Positions 34,881 to 44,162 of a stretch of 64,000 bases of DNA are shown here, piece by piece; the first letter of the stretch is position 1; each line of letters opens with the position of its first letter. Source of the DNA: Thalassotalea_H castellviae. Its GTDB lineage: Bacteria; Pseudomonadota; Gammaproteobacteria; Enterobacterales; Alteromonadaceae. The DNA lies in NCBI RefSeq assembly GCF_031846185.1, contig NZ_JAVRIF010000003.1:248001-312000 (forward strand). Reading direction: 5' to 3'. The position numbers and the translations under genes were made by a program. Below the pieces are notes generated by a model. The model was not told the DNA's origin. It saw only the letters and a program-made list of their open reading frames with translations, and searched no databases.

Positions 34881-35993
34881 TTATAAGTTGTACGCAACAT
34901 GTTGATGAAATCGGATGATAAGTTCTTCTTTGTTGCCGGGTATTTCAAGCTCAGCGGCCAATAATCGCATCGCTTGTTCAATTTGATTAATAAAACGTCC
35001 GAAGCGATTGTCTGTACCATCAAGCTTAGTTGCAACAAAAATAAATTGAACATTATCAACAAGTTGATCTGCTTGCCATTTACTTACTAAACCGCAAGGA
35101 CTTTGTTCAGGGTTATAACCTAACATTTGTAGTTCGCCGACACGAGATACAATTTCATGAAGGCTATAACGCACGATTGGTACTAAACCATTTGCTATTA
35201 AAGCACCATTATTTAAATTAAACCTTTTTGCTACCATAGAAAACGTATCAGTTAAAAAGGTGTATAACGGGTTGTACGGATCTTTCGAACTTGGGTCTAT
35301 GTCGACCATATTTAACAAACGGTTATTAATGGTTAAGTTGATTATCGCGTAAGTAATCGCTGAATTTTCTGTCGGTAAAGTCACAGCTTGGCTTTGGTAG
35401 CGCTGATCAATACTACGAAGTTTATGAGCAACAGAGCTTGTGCAGCCTTTGTTCTTGGCAAAAATATCGTAAGTGATATGTTGATGATCTCTGACTCGAA
35501 GATCCCCTTCTTTTAATGCTAATTGTTGGCAATAATATTTTAGAAGTTTTGTGACTTTTTGGTGAAATTCAGCCGCATTAACCCTAATGTCATTGCCAGA
35601 GGCTAAAAATAACAAGGTAATTTTATTCGCTCTGGCATTGGCATCAAAAAATGAATTTTGTAATTCATGTATTTGCGGATCATAGTAAAACAATATTTGT
35701 TGGCTAGTTTGCCATTGGTGCATTTCTTGGCTATAGCGCACTCTAACGAGTTTATCATTGGCAACAAACACACTGCTCTTTATGTTAAAATCATTACTTA
35801 ACGTAAACAGTAATTGTGATAAGTATTGATAAAACTGAAAGTAAGGTTGTTTGCTGTCTTCAGAAAAATCGGGAGAAATTTGCGTTAACAAAGCATCCGA
35901 TAGTTGAAACTCTGCCAGGATATACTGATTATCACGATTGTTTGACGGAATATAGGCTTTATTTGCCGCACTTCTTTTTCGAACTATTGACAT
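34881..35993 (-). CDS. Unknown 370 aa protein with two internally duplicated domains
   Basis: Not recognised. The two halves look homologous. Residues about 30-190 and 200-370 share the patterns FYQYLSQLLFTLSNDFNI / YTFLTDTFSMVAKRFNLN, VFVANDKLVRVRYS / ALIANGLVPIVRYS, ITLLFLASG / VQFIFVATK and VRDHQHITYDIF / IRFHQHVAYNL. No signal peptide or membrane segment. The shared features are alternating strands and helices with conserved R-Y-S and H-Q-H residues, so each half could be a compact sensory or ligand-binding domain. It stands alone between msrA and a DUF3820 gene, and its function is unknown. Confidence 0.8.
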   Translation of the reverse strand: MSIVRKRSAANKAYIPSNNRDNQYILAEFQLSDALLTQISPDFSEDSKQPYFQFYQYLSQLLFTLSNDFNIKSSVFVANDKLVRVRYSQEMHQWQTSQQILFYYDPQIHELQNSFFDANARANKITLLFLASGNDIRVNAAEFHQKVTKLLKYYCQQLALKEGDLRVRDHQHITYDIFAKNKGCTSSVAHKLRSIDQRYQSQAVTLPTENSAITYAIINLTINNRLLNMVDIDPSSKDPYNPLYTFLTDTFSMVAKRFNLNNGALIANGLVPIVRYSLHEIVSRVGELQMLGYNPEQSPCGLVSKWQADQLVDNVQFIFVATKLDGTDNRFGRFINQIEQAMRLLAAELEIPGNKEELIIRFHQHVAYNL

Positions 35994-36181
35994 TGAATGT
36001 CCTTATTTGAATGCATAAATATCTAAATAATGCTGAAATTATATGGGTAACTTGTGACAAATTTATGTCAGACACTTTGTTAAAATAAGTTAAACTTTGG
36101 CGAGTTAGCCTTTACTATTTAGCGTATTAATTAATAATAATGCACAATAAAAACACTAATATTATTTACAGTTAGGAAATT

Positions 36182-36400
36182 ATGCTTTCAGATCAACAAG
36201 CGCTTATTCGCGCCGTAAATCAAGTGATGCCTTTTGGGAAATATGCCGGACGAAAATTGCTGCAATTACCCGAGCCTTATTTAGTATGGTTTCATAGTAA
36301 AGGGTTTCCTGAAGGTAAATTAGGCGAACAATTAGCACTGATGTATGAAGTAAAATTAAATGGTTTGGAAAAAATGTTAGAACCCTTGTTAGAAAGTTAA
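36182..36400 (+). CDS. DUF3820 family protein
   Basis: Small 72 aa protein with the family signature MPFGKYAGRKLLQLPEPYLV. DUF3820 proteins are widespread in Gammaproteobacteria and are of unknown function; the motif resembles a nuclease-like G-K-Y-x-G fold in exonuclease accessory domains. Single gene. Confidence 0.9.
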   Translation: MLSDQQALIRAVNQVMPFGKYAGRKLLQLPEPYLVWFHSKGFPEGKLGEQLALMYEVKLNGLEKMLEPLLES

Positions 36401-36691
36401 TGGTGATTATTTTAACTTTCGTTAAATGATTTTCTTATATAAAAATACTTTTTATTAGCTTTAGATCTAATCCAATTTTAATAACAATCTGTTTTTCAAA
36501 CACTTCTTTTTTGTTCAAAAAACAGTCGAGTCTTAGCAGCTTAAAATTTCAAATTTTTGACACTTTTATGATCATTTTCAACTTGCTTTAAAAAAATAAA
36601 TGTTCTTAAATGAAGTGTCAGTTGTTAATTCTTACTGATAAAGAAAACTAAAGAAAAACTATACTTATCATCTGGTTATGGAGACTCGTAT

Positions 36692-36865
36692 ATGAGAAGA
36701 CAGAAAAGAGATCGTTTAGGTAGAGCGCATTCAAATGGTTACCAAGCAGGCCTGTCAGGTAAAAATAAAGAAAATTGTCCTTATCAAAATACTGATGCAA
36801 AATCTGAATGGTTAGGGGGATGGCGCGAAGCCGTTACTGACCGAAATTCTGGATTATTTAAATAG
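36692..36865 (+). CDS. rmf: Ribosome modulation factor
   Basis: 57 aa basic protein that drives 70S ribosomes to 100S dimers for hibernation in stationary phase or stress. The sequence contains RQKRDRLGRAHSNGYQAGLS and CPYQNTDAKSEWLGGWREAV, closely like E. coli RMF. An AUG at 36692 has GGAG 8 bases upstream and a terminator follows. In E. coli ppGpp drives its expression; no such control can be seen here. Confidence 0.96.
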   Translation: MRRQKRDRLGRAHSNGYQAGLSGKNKENCPYQNTDAKSEWLGGWREAVTDRNSGLFK

Positions 36866-36912
36866 GCATTAATTTCTAATTACGCTAATTAATCACCTTA
36901 GAAAACGGGTAG

Positions 36913-36937
36913 AGCCCTCAATATTGAGGGCTTTTTT
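36913..36937 (+). terminator. Terminator after rmf
   Basis: AGCCCTCAATATTGAGGGCT (36913-36932) is a perfect palindrome followed by a run of T. Confidence 0.93.
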
Positions 36938-36994
36938 ATGCGTATGTTTTTTAATTTTATCACACGTTATTATTTCGGTTATGCAATAGTAAAA

Positions 36995-37744
36995 TTAATT
37001 GCTCTGGCATATGGGGCAATTTACTTGTTTTGTAATGTTGAATTGTTGCCATTGATTGTGTAAGCCATCATAAACGTTTAATTGATTATGTTTAACTTCA
37101 ATGCCAGCTAATAACTTGATGGCTTGTAATGCTTGTAATCCGGCAATAATTGCTAAAACTGGTCCCATAATACCTACAGTTTGACAGTTGTTTTTGGGAG
37201 CTGTTTCAGAAATCGGAAAGAAACATTGATAGCAAGCCGCATTCTCTTTTCTAGCATCAACGACAAGTTGTTGTCCATCAAAGCCTGTTGCTGCACCTAG
37301 AATAAACGGTTTTTTGTGTTCAACACATAATCTATTGACTAAATAACGCGTCTCGATATTGTCGCTACAATCAATAACTGCATCAACTTGCGGTATATAA
37401 AATTGGCCGAGTTCTTCATCAAGCATTTCATCAATGACTTCAATGTGTGTATCGCTATTGTTTTTAGTGAGTTTTTCTGCCGCGCAATCGGCTTTATTTT
37501 GGTGTAAATCTGACTCGCCGAATAACACTTGTCGCTGTAGGTTTGTCACATCAACGTTATCACCATCGGCAATGATTATTTTGCCGACGCCTGCGGCATT
37601 TAAATACATAGCAACGGGGTTACCTAAGCCACCCATTCCAACAATAAGCACACTCGCATTACGCAATTTTAATTGGCCATTTTCGCCAATATGCTTAAGC
37701 ATGGTTTGTCTGCTGTACCTTAGTTGTTCTTGTGATGTAAGCAC
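36995..37744 (-). CDS. moeB: Molybdopterin synthase adenylyltransferase
   Basis: Adenylates the C-terminal Gly of MoaD so that it can receive sulphur for molybdopterin synthesis. E1-like Rossmann fold with VLIVGMGGLGNPVAMYLN, NLQRQVLF and DCSDN, and two Zn-binding CxxC pairs (CYQC and CPIC). 249 aa is typical of MoeB without a rhodanese domain. Last gene of the minus-strand Moco block, 55 bases after modC. Confidence 0.95.
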   Translation of the reverse strand: MLTSQEQLRYSRQTMLKHIGENGQLKLRNASVLIVGMGGLGNPVAMYLNAAGVGKIIIADGDNVDVTNLQRQVLFGESDLHQNKADCAAEKLTKNNSDTHIEVIDEMLDEELGQFYIPQVDAVIDCSDNIETRYLVNRLCVEHKKPFILGAATGFDGQQLVVDARKENAACYQCFFPISETAPKNNCQTVGIMGPVLAIIAGLQALQAIKLLAGIEVKHNQLNVYDGLHNQWQQFNITKQVNCPICQSN

Positions 37745-37799
37745 ATGGTTCTCGCTGGTTATAAAATAAAACTAATCAAAATAATAAACGTTATTCAAG

Positions 37800-38897
37800 C
37801 TAAATGGTCAATGTTCGCACCGCACTTGCCTTAAATTGAATATAGACAGCTTGGTTGATGCTTAACGATAACTTATCGAGAGAATAGCTTGAAATACTGG
37901 CAAAAAACGTTTGTTGCTGACAGGTTAACGTAAGTAATACTTGTGACTCAACTTGAGATATCTTTGTGATTTTGCCATAGAGTTGATTGACGATCGAACT
38001 ACTCGTTGGCTCTATAGTGGCAATACTGATATCACTGGCAAAGATATAACAACGTAAAGAATTCAGTTGTGTTAACGCTAGTTTATCTTTCTCGGTTAAG
38101 TGATCAATCATCATAAAAATAAATTGGTCATCACATGCTAATTTTACTAAACCATATTGGTTATTTATCTCTGCAACTTTTACAGATAAGCTGGTTTGTT
38201 GCTTAATTAACTGTGTACTATTTAATTGGTGTAAAACTTGATGAACCTCGCCTGAATTTATGATTTTTCCACGCTCAATTACTATTAATTGTTCTGCAAG
38301 TTGCTGTAATTCTTCACTACTGTGGCTGACATAAACCATAGGTAAGTTTAATTTTTTATTAACCGTTTTCAGTAAAATTAATAACTCTTTTTTGCTTTGT
38401 CGATCTAAAGCACTTAGTGGCTCATCTAATAACAGTAATGCCGGCTCTGATAATACCGCCCGCGCTAAGGCGACTTTTTGCTGCTCGCCACCGGAAAGTT
38501 CAGTTACTTTTTTATTTAATAAAGTGCTGAGATTGGTTAATTCGATGATTTCTTGTTTAGTTAATTTACTGTGTTGGCAACGCTTAATCGCAAACTCTAA
38601 ATTCTCTGAAACAGTTAAATGAGGAAACAATCTAGGCTCTTGAAACACCATGGATATATGACGATTCTCTGCGTTTATATTTTGCTTATTTTTAGTATCA
38701 AGTAACATACGGTCGTTAAAAGATATTTTGCCTTTAACGTGTTTATCAAGTCCGGCAATTGCCCGTAGGAGGCTGGTTTTTCCTGAGCCAGAGTGTCCAA
38801 AAACTCCAACAATGCCAGAAAAAGACAAACATTGCTGAATCACTAATGAAAATGGACCTTTAGTTGATTCAAGGTTAAGAGTTAAACGATTCTTCAA
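37800..38897 (-). CDS. modC: Molybdate ABC transporter ATP-binding protein
   Basis: Energises molybdate import with ModA and ModB. Walker A GHSGSGKTSLLRAI, ABC signature LSGGEQQKVALARA and Walker B LLLLDEPLSALD are present, followed by a C-terminal TOBE/Mop-like domain that can bind molybdate. 365 aa is typical. 17 bases separate it from modB. Confidence 0.96.
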   Translation of the reverse strand: MKNRLTLNLESTKGPFSLVIQQCLSFSGIVGVFGHSGSGKTSLLRAIAGLDKHVKGKISFNDRMLLDTKNKQNINAENRHISMVFQEPRLFPHLTVSENLEFAIKRCQHSKLTKQEIIELTNLSTLLNKKVTELSGGEQQKVALARAVLSEPALLLLDEPLSALDRQSKKELLILLKTVNKKLNLPMVYVSHSSEELQQLAEQLIVIERGKIINSGEVHQVLHQLNSTQLIKQQTSLSVKVAEINNQYGLVKLACDDQFIFMMIDHLTEKDKLALTQLNSLRCYIFASDISIATIEPTSSSIVNQLYGKITKISQVESQVLLTLTCQQQTFFASISSYSLDKLSLSINQAVYIQFKASAVRTLTI

Positions 38898-38914
38898 GAG
38901 AAATTATCCATGCT

Positions 38915-39607
38915 TTAACGTATCACTTTCTTTGATTTTATCGGTTGATGATTGAGCAAATAAATCGCAGATAATAAAACTAATGAGGCGATCACTAAAC
39001 TGATGGCCAAAGTATGTGCTTGCGAATAATTAAACGCTTCAACATGATCAAATAGAGCGATTGACAGCACTCGGGTTTCACCCGGTATATTGCCGCCTAT
39101 CATTAAAACTACGCCAAATTCGCCCACGGTATGTGCAAAGCCTAAACTGGCAGCGGTAATAAAACTCGCTCTTGTCATAGGGAAAACTAAAGTGAAAAAT
39201 CGGTCTAACGGACCAGCTCTTAACATGGCTCCGGCTTCTAGATAATCATTTCCTAATTGTTCAAAGGCTTTTTGTAGTGGTTGCACCACAAAAGGTAAGG
39301 AGTAAAAAATAGATCCTATCACCAAAGCACTAAAACTAAAGGCTAACTGTTGCCCTGTAAGCTCTTGCCATATTTGCCCCGGGAGATATTGAGGTGAAAA
39401 AGCAATTAATAGGTAAAAACCCAATACCGTTGGCGGTAAAACTAAGGGCAGGGCAACGATTGCTTCAATAAATACTTTACTCCGGCTGGTCATTTTCGCT
39501 AAAAACCAAGCTAATGGTGTGCCAATTATCATCAGAAAAAACGTAGTTAGTCCAGCCATTTTAAGCGTCGTGACTAATGCTAAACCGTCGTCAGAGAGCT
39601 CAATCAT
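38915..39607 (-). CDS. modB: Molybdate ABC transporter permease
   Basis: Inner-membrane channel with five or more membrane helices and the EAA loop (EQLGNDYLEAGAMLRAGPLD) that binds ModC. 230 aa is typical. It overlaps the end of modA by 8 bases, so the two are translationally coupled. Confidence 0.95.
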   Translation of the reverse strand: MIELSDDGLALVTTLKMAGLTTFFLMIIGTPLAWFLAKMTSRSKVFIEAIVALPLVLPPTVLGFYLLIAFSPQYLPGQIWQELTGQQLAFSFSALVIGSIFYSLPFVVQPLQKAFEQLGNDYLEAGAMLRAGPLDRFFTLVFPMTRASFITAASLGFAHTVGEFGVVLMIGGNIPGETRVLSIALFDHVEAFNYSQAHTLAISLVIASLVLLSAIYLLNHQPIKSKKVIR

Positions 39608-40439
39608 TATCTCGTCCTTTTAAACTGATGAATGGAATGACCGGCTGATAACCTAAACTTGCAATGATTTGTTGGCTTTCCCTTGATAATAAATAGTCAC
39701 TAAGCGATTGGCTTGGCGAAATATTTTTACTACCAGATAAGATAACGAGTTGTTGTTCAATAGGTTGATAATATTGATTTGGTATTTTGATACCAGATAA
39801 ATTATTTAAGATCAGTTGGCTATCGGCTAATATACCGAGAGCAACAGCGCCACTTCTTACTTGTTGGAATGTTTGATTAATATTACTGCCCATAATTAAT
39901 CGTTTTGAACTGATTTTTGGCCAAAGCTCTGTAGTTTCTAAAGTTTGCTTGGCGGCAACACCGTAAGGGGCAATTGCTGGGTTGGCAATAGCCATTCGTA
40001 AACTGTTTGCTTGTATTTCCTGTAACAAGCTTTGAAAAGTTGGCAAATTATTTTTCGTTTTGTTATCGCTTTGCCATGAGGATGACCAAAATGAAATAGT
40101 CCCAAAAGCATAAGTTTTTAAACTGTTTTCAAGGGCGAGACCAGCGGCGACAAGCCTAGAAGGTCTTAATTTATCGGCAGCAATAAAAATATCAAAAGGA
40201 GCGCCGTGATGAATTTGTTGAAATAAATTACCCGTAGAGCCAATAAATAACTGTGTGTTGATACCGCTTTGTTGTTCAAATTTAGGTAATAACTTTTTTA
40301 AGGTTGGGGCAAAATTCGCTGAAACGGCAATATTAAGTTTTTTTTCTAGCAGCGCTGATGAACCTTTGGCAAGTATCGCTTGCGAAGTTAACAATGCGAA
40401 ACAAAACCATGTAGCGGAGAAAAAATTAACTTTCATCAT
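39600..40439 (-). CDS. modA: Molybdate-binding periplasmic protein
   Basis: Captures molybdate (or tungstate) in the periplasm for ModBC. A signal peptide is followed by LNIAVSANFAPTLKKLLPKF, the FIGSTGNLFQQI anion-binding segment and GAPFDIFIAAD, as in the ModA family. 279 aa. It follows moaE after a gap of only 3 bases, so uptake and cofactor synthesis are co-transcribed. Confidence 0.95.
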   Translation of the reverse strand: MMKVNFFSATWFCFALLTSQAILAKGSSALLEKKLNIAVSANFAPTLKKLLPKFEQQSGINTQLFIGSTGNLFQQIHHGAPFDIFIAADKLRPSRLVAAGLALENSLKTYAFGTISFWSSSWQSDNKTKNNLPTFQSLLQEIQANSLRMAIANPAIAPYGVAAKQTLETTELWPKISSKRLIMGSNINQTFQQVRSGAVALGILADSQLILNNLSGIKIPNQYYQPIEQQLVILSGSKNISPSQSLSDYLLSRESQQIIASLGYQPVIPFISLKGRDND

Positions 40440-40442
40440 AGT

Positions 40443-40919
40443 TTAAGATTGCCAGAGTTTTGCTTTAGCTTCATCACTTTGCTTAGCTTCTAACCAACTT
40501 TCTACTCCATCACTTAATTCCTTTTTCCAAAATGGCGCGCTCACTTTTAAATAATCCATAATAAACTCGCAAGCGGAAAAAGCATCTTGTCGGTGTTTAC
40601 TGGTTACGCCAACAAAAACAATTTGTTCGCCTACTTTTAGCTGGCCAATACGATGTATAACGGTAATTCTTCCTATTTGCCATTTTTGTTGAGCTTGCTC
40701 AATGATGCTGTGTAAGGACTTTTCAGTCATGCCTGGATAATGTTCTAGGAATAAACCACTGACTTTTTTGCCGAGATTATTGTTTCTTACTCTACCGCTA
40801 AAAGTGACAACTGCACCGTCTTCATCATTTTGCTTCTCTAACAAATCAACTTCATCTGTTAAGTTAAAATCAGCGGTTTGAATGGCAATTTTGACTGATG
40901 AATCATTTTTAACGTCCAT
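40443..40919 (-). CDS. moaE: Molybdopterin synthase large subunit
   Basis: With MoaD-thiocarboxylate converts cyclic pyranopterin monophosphate to molybdopterin. The family pattern GAVVTFSGRVRNNNLGKKV, the central HRIGQLKVGEQIVFVGV and KASAPFWKKE-like active site region (KVSAPFWKKELSDG, with Lys-Lys) are visible. 158 aa. It follows moaD after one base. Confidence 0.95.
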   Translation of the reverse strand: MDVKNDSSVKIAIQTADFNLTDEVDLLEKQNDEDGAVVTFSGRVRNNNLGKKVSGLFLEHYPGMTEKSLHSIIEQAQQKWQIGRITVIHRIGQLKVGEQIVFVGVTSKHRQDAFSACEFIMDYLKVSAPFWKKELSDGVESWLEAKQSDEAKAKLWQS

Positions 40920-40920
40920 G

Positions 40921-41166
40921 TTATCCCCCCGTTACTGGTGGAAAAAATGCAACTTCATCACCGCAGTTAACAGGATGTTCTTTGCTTACCATGTTTTGAT
41001 TAACCGCATAAAGCATGCTTTGAGAAAATGCTGTCTGCCATTGTGGGTTCAAGGCAAGTAGAGCGTTAATCACATCGGCAACGGTTGCTGGTTTTTCTAC
41101 GTGTATTGTAATTTGGTCACTGCCTAGTTGTTCACGCAGCGCGGCAAAAAATAATACTTTTATCAT
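40921..41166 (-). CDS. moaD: Molybdopterin synthase small subunit (sulphur carrier)
   Basis: Ubiquitin-like carrier whose C-terminal Gly-Gly (FFPPVTGG) is adenylated by MoeB and thiocarboxylated, then donates sulphur to MoaE-bound precursor. 81 aa matches the family. One base separates it from moaE; 82 bases from moaC. Confidence 0.95.
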   Translation of the reverse strand: MIKVLFFAALREQLGSDQITIHVEKPATVADVINALLALNPQWQTAFSQSMLYAVNQNMVSKEHPVNCGDEVAFFPPVTGG

Positions 41167-41248
41167 AGGACTCTCGTTTTATTTTCAGGTATTTTTCTAA
41201 CGTATTCTTTTATTGGTTTGCAGTGGCTTTTATCGCGTAATCGAAAAA

Positions 41249-41740
41249 CTATGCCTGCCAGTTTCCTGACTTTCCACCTTCTTTAGTTAATACTTTAATG
41301 CCAAATATTTCCATTGAAGGGTCTGCTGCTTTACACATATCAAACAATGTTAAGCAAGCGACAGAAACGGCAGTTAAGGCTTCCATTTCAACGCCGGTTT
41401 GCCCTGTTAACCGGCATAAGCTGGTGACTTTTATTTCGTTTTTCTGACTGTTAATTTCAAAGTCGACATGCACTTTTGTCAACATTAATGGATGACATAA
41501 AGGAATTAAATCGCTGCACTTTTTAGCGGCTTGGATGCCGGCAATACGCGCAACGGCAAAAACATCGCCTTTTTTGTTATCGCCTTGCTGTATTAACGCG
41601 AGGGTTTCTGCCGTCATTTTTATGAAACCTACGGCGGTTGCGGTTCTTGATGTCATCGCTTTTTCAGTGACATCAACCATATTAGCTTCGCCTTTTGAGT
41701 TAACGTGGCTCAAGGCGACTTCTTTATTTGGCGCTGTCAT
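41249..41740 (-). CDS. moaC: Cyclic pyranopterin monophosphate synthase
   Basis: Acts with MoaA to rearrange GTP-derived material into cyclic pyranopterin. Motifs IPLCHPLMLTKVHVDFEI, LTGQTGVEMEALTAVSVAC and DMCKAADPSMEI are present. 163 aa is normal. Its ATG overlaps the moaB stop by one base (TAATG). Confidence 0.96.
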   Translation of the reverse strand: MTAPNKEVALSHVNSKGEANMVDVTEKAMTSRTATAVGFIKMTAETLALIQQGDNKKGDVFAVARIAGIQAAKKCSDLIPLCHPLMLTKVHVDFEINSQKNEIKVTSLCRLTGQTGVEMEALTAVSVACLTLFDMCKAADPSMEIFGIKVLTKEGGKSGNWQA

Positions 41741-42294
41741 TAGCTTCTTGTCTCACATTGTTCAGTATTAATATTTAAATGAGGTACAAAATTACATGGT
41801 CGATGACTCGCGTCTAATTGTTCTTTGATTAATTTATCCCAAGCGGTACGACATGCGTTAGTTGAACCAGGTACACATAAAATAACGGTTTGATTAGCTA
41901 TGCCACCAAAAGCACGAGATTGAATCGTCGAAGTACCAATTTCATCTAAGGAAATAGCACGAAATATTTCACCAAACCCTTCTACATTTTTATCAAAAAG
42001 TGGCAATAAAGCCTCTGGTGTATTATCGCGTAGCGTAAAGCCTGTACCGCCAGTGCTGATAACTGCATGAATATTTTCATCGGCAATCCATTGAGAAACA
42101 GTGGCGCGTAATTGATAAACGTCATCTTTAACAATAGTTTTTGCTGCTAATTTGTGCCCTGATGAGGTAACACGCTCTGCTAATAATTGCCCTGACGTAT
42201 CATTTGATTCATCACGTGTATCTGACACGGTTAATACGGCAATGTTGAGGGGAATAAATGCTTTACTGTTGTGATTATTCGCTGAACTAGACAT
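41740..42294 (-). CDS. moaB: Molybdopterin-binding protein MoaB
   Basis: MogA/MoaB-like protein with the PLNIAVLTVSDTRDESNDTS start and STGGTGFTLRDNTPEALLPL motif that binds molybdopterin and prepares adenylation; bacterial MoaB can be inactive in Mo insertion, with MogA doing it, so the enzymatic role is inferred. The ATG at 42294 (184 aa) is used; the longer frame overlaps mobA. It overlaps mobA by 8 bases and moaC by one. Confidence 0.9.
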   Translation of the reverse strand: MSSSANNHNSKAFIPLNIAVLTVSDTRDESNDTSGQLLAERVTSSGHKLAAKTIVKDDVYQLRATVSQWIADENIHAVISTGGTGFTLRDNTPEALLPLFDKNVEGFGEIFRAISLDEIGTSTIQSRAFGGIANQTVILCVPGSTNACRTAWDKLIKEQLDASHRPCNFVPHLNINTEQCETRS

Positions 42295-42997
42295 GATCTT
42301 TCCTGTTTTGCACAATAGTGTTGTTAAACTTTTGCTTAGCTTGTTGCCATTGCTCGGGGGTATTGGCATTAAACAAGCATTGTGAATTTTTAGGGATTAA
42401 TGTTTTATGCGGTGTTTGCATTAATAATGCTTTAATCGAAGGCCCTTTAACCGCAGGTTTATCTTTAGTTTGGTGAAAGCCCGCTGAATTATCAGAGGAT
42501 AAATGTGGTTTAAAGGGCAAAAAGCTTTGCTCAAAAAACTGTTTAACAAACGCATTTACGGGCAAATATAATGGCAACATAGAATTGTGAAAAAAAGTCG
42601 CCTTTTGTGATAATTCCCCAGCACGTTTCAGTTGCAGTAATGATTGACTGTCTATTAAAGGCAAGTCAACCGGCAAAATTAACATGGCTTTTGGTTGGTA
42701 CTTGTTGAGCACAGTATAAATACCGCCCATTGGACCTAATTGCTCATATTGATCGGCAATACCATGATTTTTTCCGCTAACAATAATCTCATCCACGCCT
42801 GCATTTTTTAATTGTTGTTTACTATACGACAACATATTTTCTTGAGGCGGATGCTCATTTTGTCGGTTATCACTTTGTCGATAATCACTTTGTCGGTTAA
42901 GTAATGCTTTATCACTCCCCATTCTAGAGGATAAACCACCTGTTAATACTACCCCTAAACAATGTTGATTCAGTATTATATTTGCTGCTGTTTTCAT
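42287..42997 (-). CDS. mobA: Molybdenum cofactor guanylyltransferase
   Basis: Adds GMP to Moco for enzymes of the DMSO reductase family. The nucleotide-binding start GVVLTGGLSSRMGSDKALL and LILPVDLPLIDS (metal-binding Asp) are present. 236 aa is longer than usual: just after the first motif lies a Gln/Asn/Asp/Arg-rich repeat (RQSDYRQSDNRQNE, 15 base unit about 42857-42901), an expansion that looks like a linker. The C-terminal half is less conserved. Confidence 0.92.
   Translation of the reverse strand: MKTAANIILNQHCLGVVLTGGLSSRMGSDKALLNRQSDYRQSDNRQNEHPPQENMLSYSKQQLKNAGVDEIIVSGKNHGIADQYEQLGPMGGIYTVLNKYQPKAMLILPVDLPLIDSQSLLQLKRAGELSQKATFFHNSMLPLYLPVNAFVKQFFEQSFLPFKPHLSSDNSAGFHQTKDKPAVKGPSIKALLMQTPHKTLIPKNSQCLFNANTPEQWQQAKQKFNNTIVQNRKDHV
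42857..42901 (-). repeat. 15 bp in-frame tandem repeat in mobA
   Basis: Three imperfect units of 15 bases, with core CTTTGTCGATAATCA, encode the five-residue pattern RQSD(Y/N). The frame is kept. Confidence 0.75.
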
Positions 42998-43000
42998 CGA

Positions 43001-43972
43001 TTAGCCACCCAGCATTGCCAAGTTTTTTGTCGCACCCGTGATTTTGTCATGGAGAAAATGCGTCGCTTTTTTATCACTCATCATGGCAACAATTTGTTGT
43101 TTTAACGGTTCCACATCATCTTGTTGTAAATACTCTTTTAATGACAAGCCTGCTTCGGTAAATAAACACAAATGAAGTTTCCCTAAAGCACTGATTCTTA
43201 ACCGATTACAAGTGTTACAAAAGTCTTTGCTGTATGGCATGATCAAACCAACTTTTCCTTGATAATCAGGGTGATAAAATTCTTGAGCAGGGCCAGACGA
43301 TTTATCACGAATAGATGGCAGCCATCCGTCAAGAAGCAAGTTCTGTTTAATTCGAGACGCTTGAACATGTTGCTTATTAAAAAAATCCTGATTATCACCT
43401 GTTTGCATTAATTCGATAAAACGCAAGGTAACTGGGGTATCTTTTAACCAATCTAAATAGGTTTTTATGTCATAACCATTAAATTCACGCATTAACACCG
43501 TATTAATTTTTACGGATGTTTTACCACTTGCCAATGCCATATCAATACCCTTTAAAATTTTAGGTAATTTGTCATGGCCGGTAATGGCATGGAATTGTCT
43601 TGGATCTAAACTATCAATACTAATATTAAGCGCATCAAGGCCAGCATCTAACCAAGGGTTAATATGTTCAGGTAATTTATAGCCGTTAGACGTTAATGCG
43701 ACTTTTTTGATGTGTTCGGTTTGTTTACAGGCAGCAATAATGTCGGGAAGATCTTTTCGTAATGAAGGCTCACCACCAGTGATACGAATTTTTTCCGTGC
43801 CTAATTGACCAAAGGCTTTGGCCACTCTTTGTATTTCAGCAAACGATAAAAAATCACGGTCGTGATCACATTGATAACCATCGGGTAAACAATAGTTACA
43901 ACGAAAATTACAGACGTCGGTAATCGATAGGCGTAAGTAATAAAACTTACGACCAAAATTGTCAGTTAACAT
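43001..43972 (-). CDS. moaA: GTP 3',8-cyclase
   Basis: Radical SAM enzyme that opens Moco synthesis from GTP. N-terminal [4Fe-4S] site Cys21, Cys25, Cys28 (CNFRCNYC) and the C-terminal second cluster site CNTCNRLRISALGKLHLCLF are complete; the C-terminal end MLGG supplies the conserved Gly pair. 323 aa is normal. First gene of the minus-strand block; the candidate Moco riboswitch and ribosome binding site AAGGTGG lie just upstream. Confidence 0.97.
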   Translation of the reverse strand: MLTDNFGRKFYYLRLSITDVCNFRCNYCLPDGYQCDHDRDFLSFAEIQRVAKAFGQLGTEKIRITGGEPSLRKDLPDIIAACKQTEHIKKVALTSNGYKLPEHINPWLDAGLDALNISIDSLDPRQFHAITGHDKLPKILKGIDMALASGKTSVKINTVLMREFNGYDIKTYLDWLKDTPVTLRFIELMQTGDNQDFFNKQHVQASRIKQNLLLDGWLPSIRDKSSGPAQEFYHPDYQGKVGLIMPYSKDFCNTCNRLRISALGKLHLCLFTEAGLSLKEYLQQDDVEPLKQQIVAMMSDKKATHFLHDKITGATKNLAMLGG

Positions 43973-44045
43973 TCCACCTTTCCAAATGTCGGGAGGCTAA
44001 TATGTTTCCACATTAACCCTGGCGATTAAAAAATAATCACGGCTA
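43973..44045 (-). promoter_or_regulatory. Candidate Moco riboswitch upstream of moaA
   Basis: On the minus strand the leader holds a hairpin ATGT-GGAA-ACAT (44002-44013) closed by a GNRA tetraloop, a GCCTCCCGAC block (43988-43997) and AAAGGTGG directly at the start codon. CCTCC can pair with GGTGG and hide the ribosome binding site, the logic of the Moco RNA that senses the cofactor before moaA in related bacteria. Assignment rests on remembered conserved blocks and position, not a covariance search. Confidence 0.5.
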
Positions 44046-44162
44046 AAATCACGTATCTGTTTCACGAAAGTAAAACAAAGTTAGCAATAGAAGCTCGGCG
44101 AATAATCAATATAATATAACATAGTTATGACTAGATGATATGATAATTAACGATGTTCCTAG

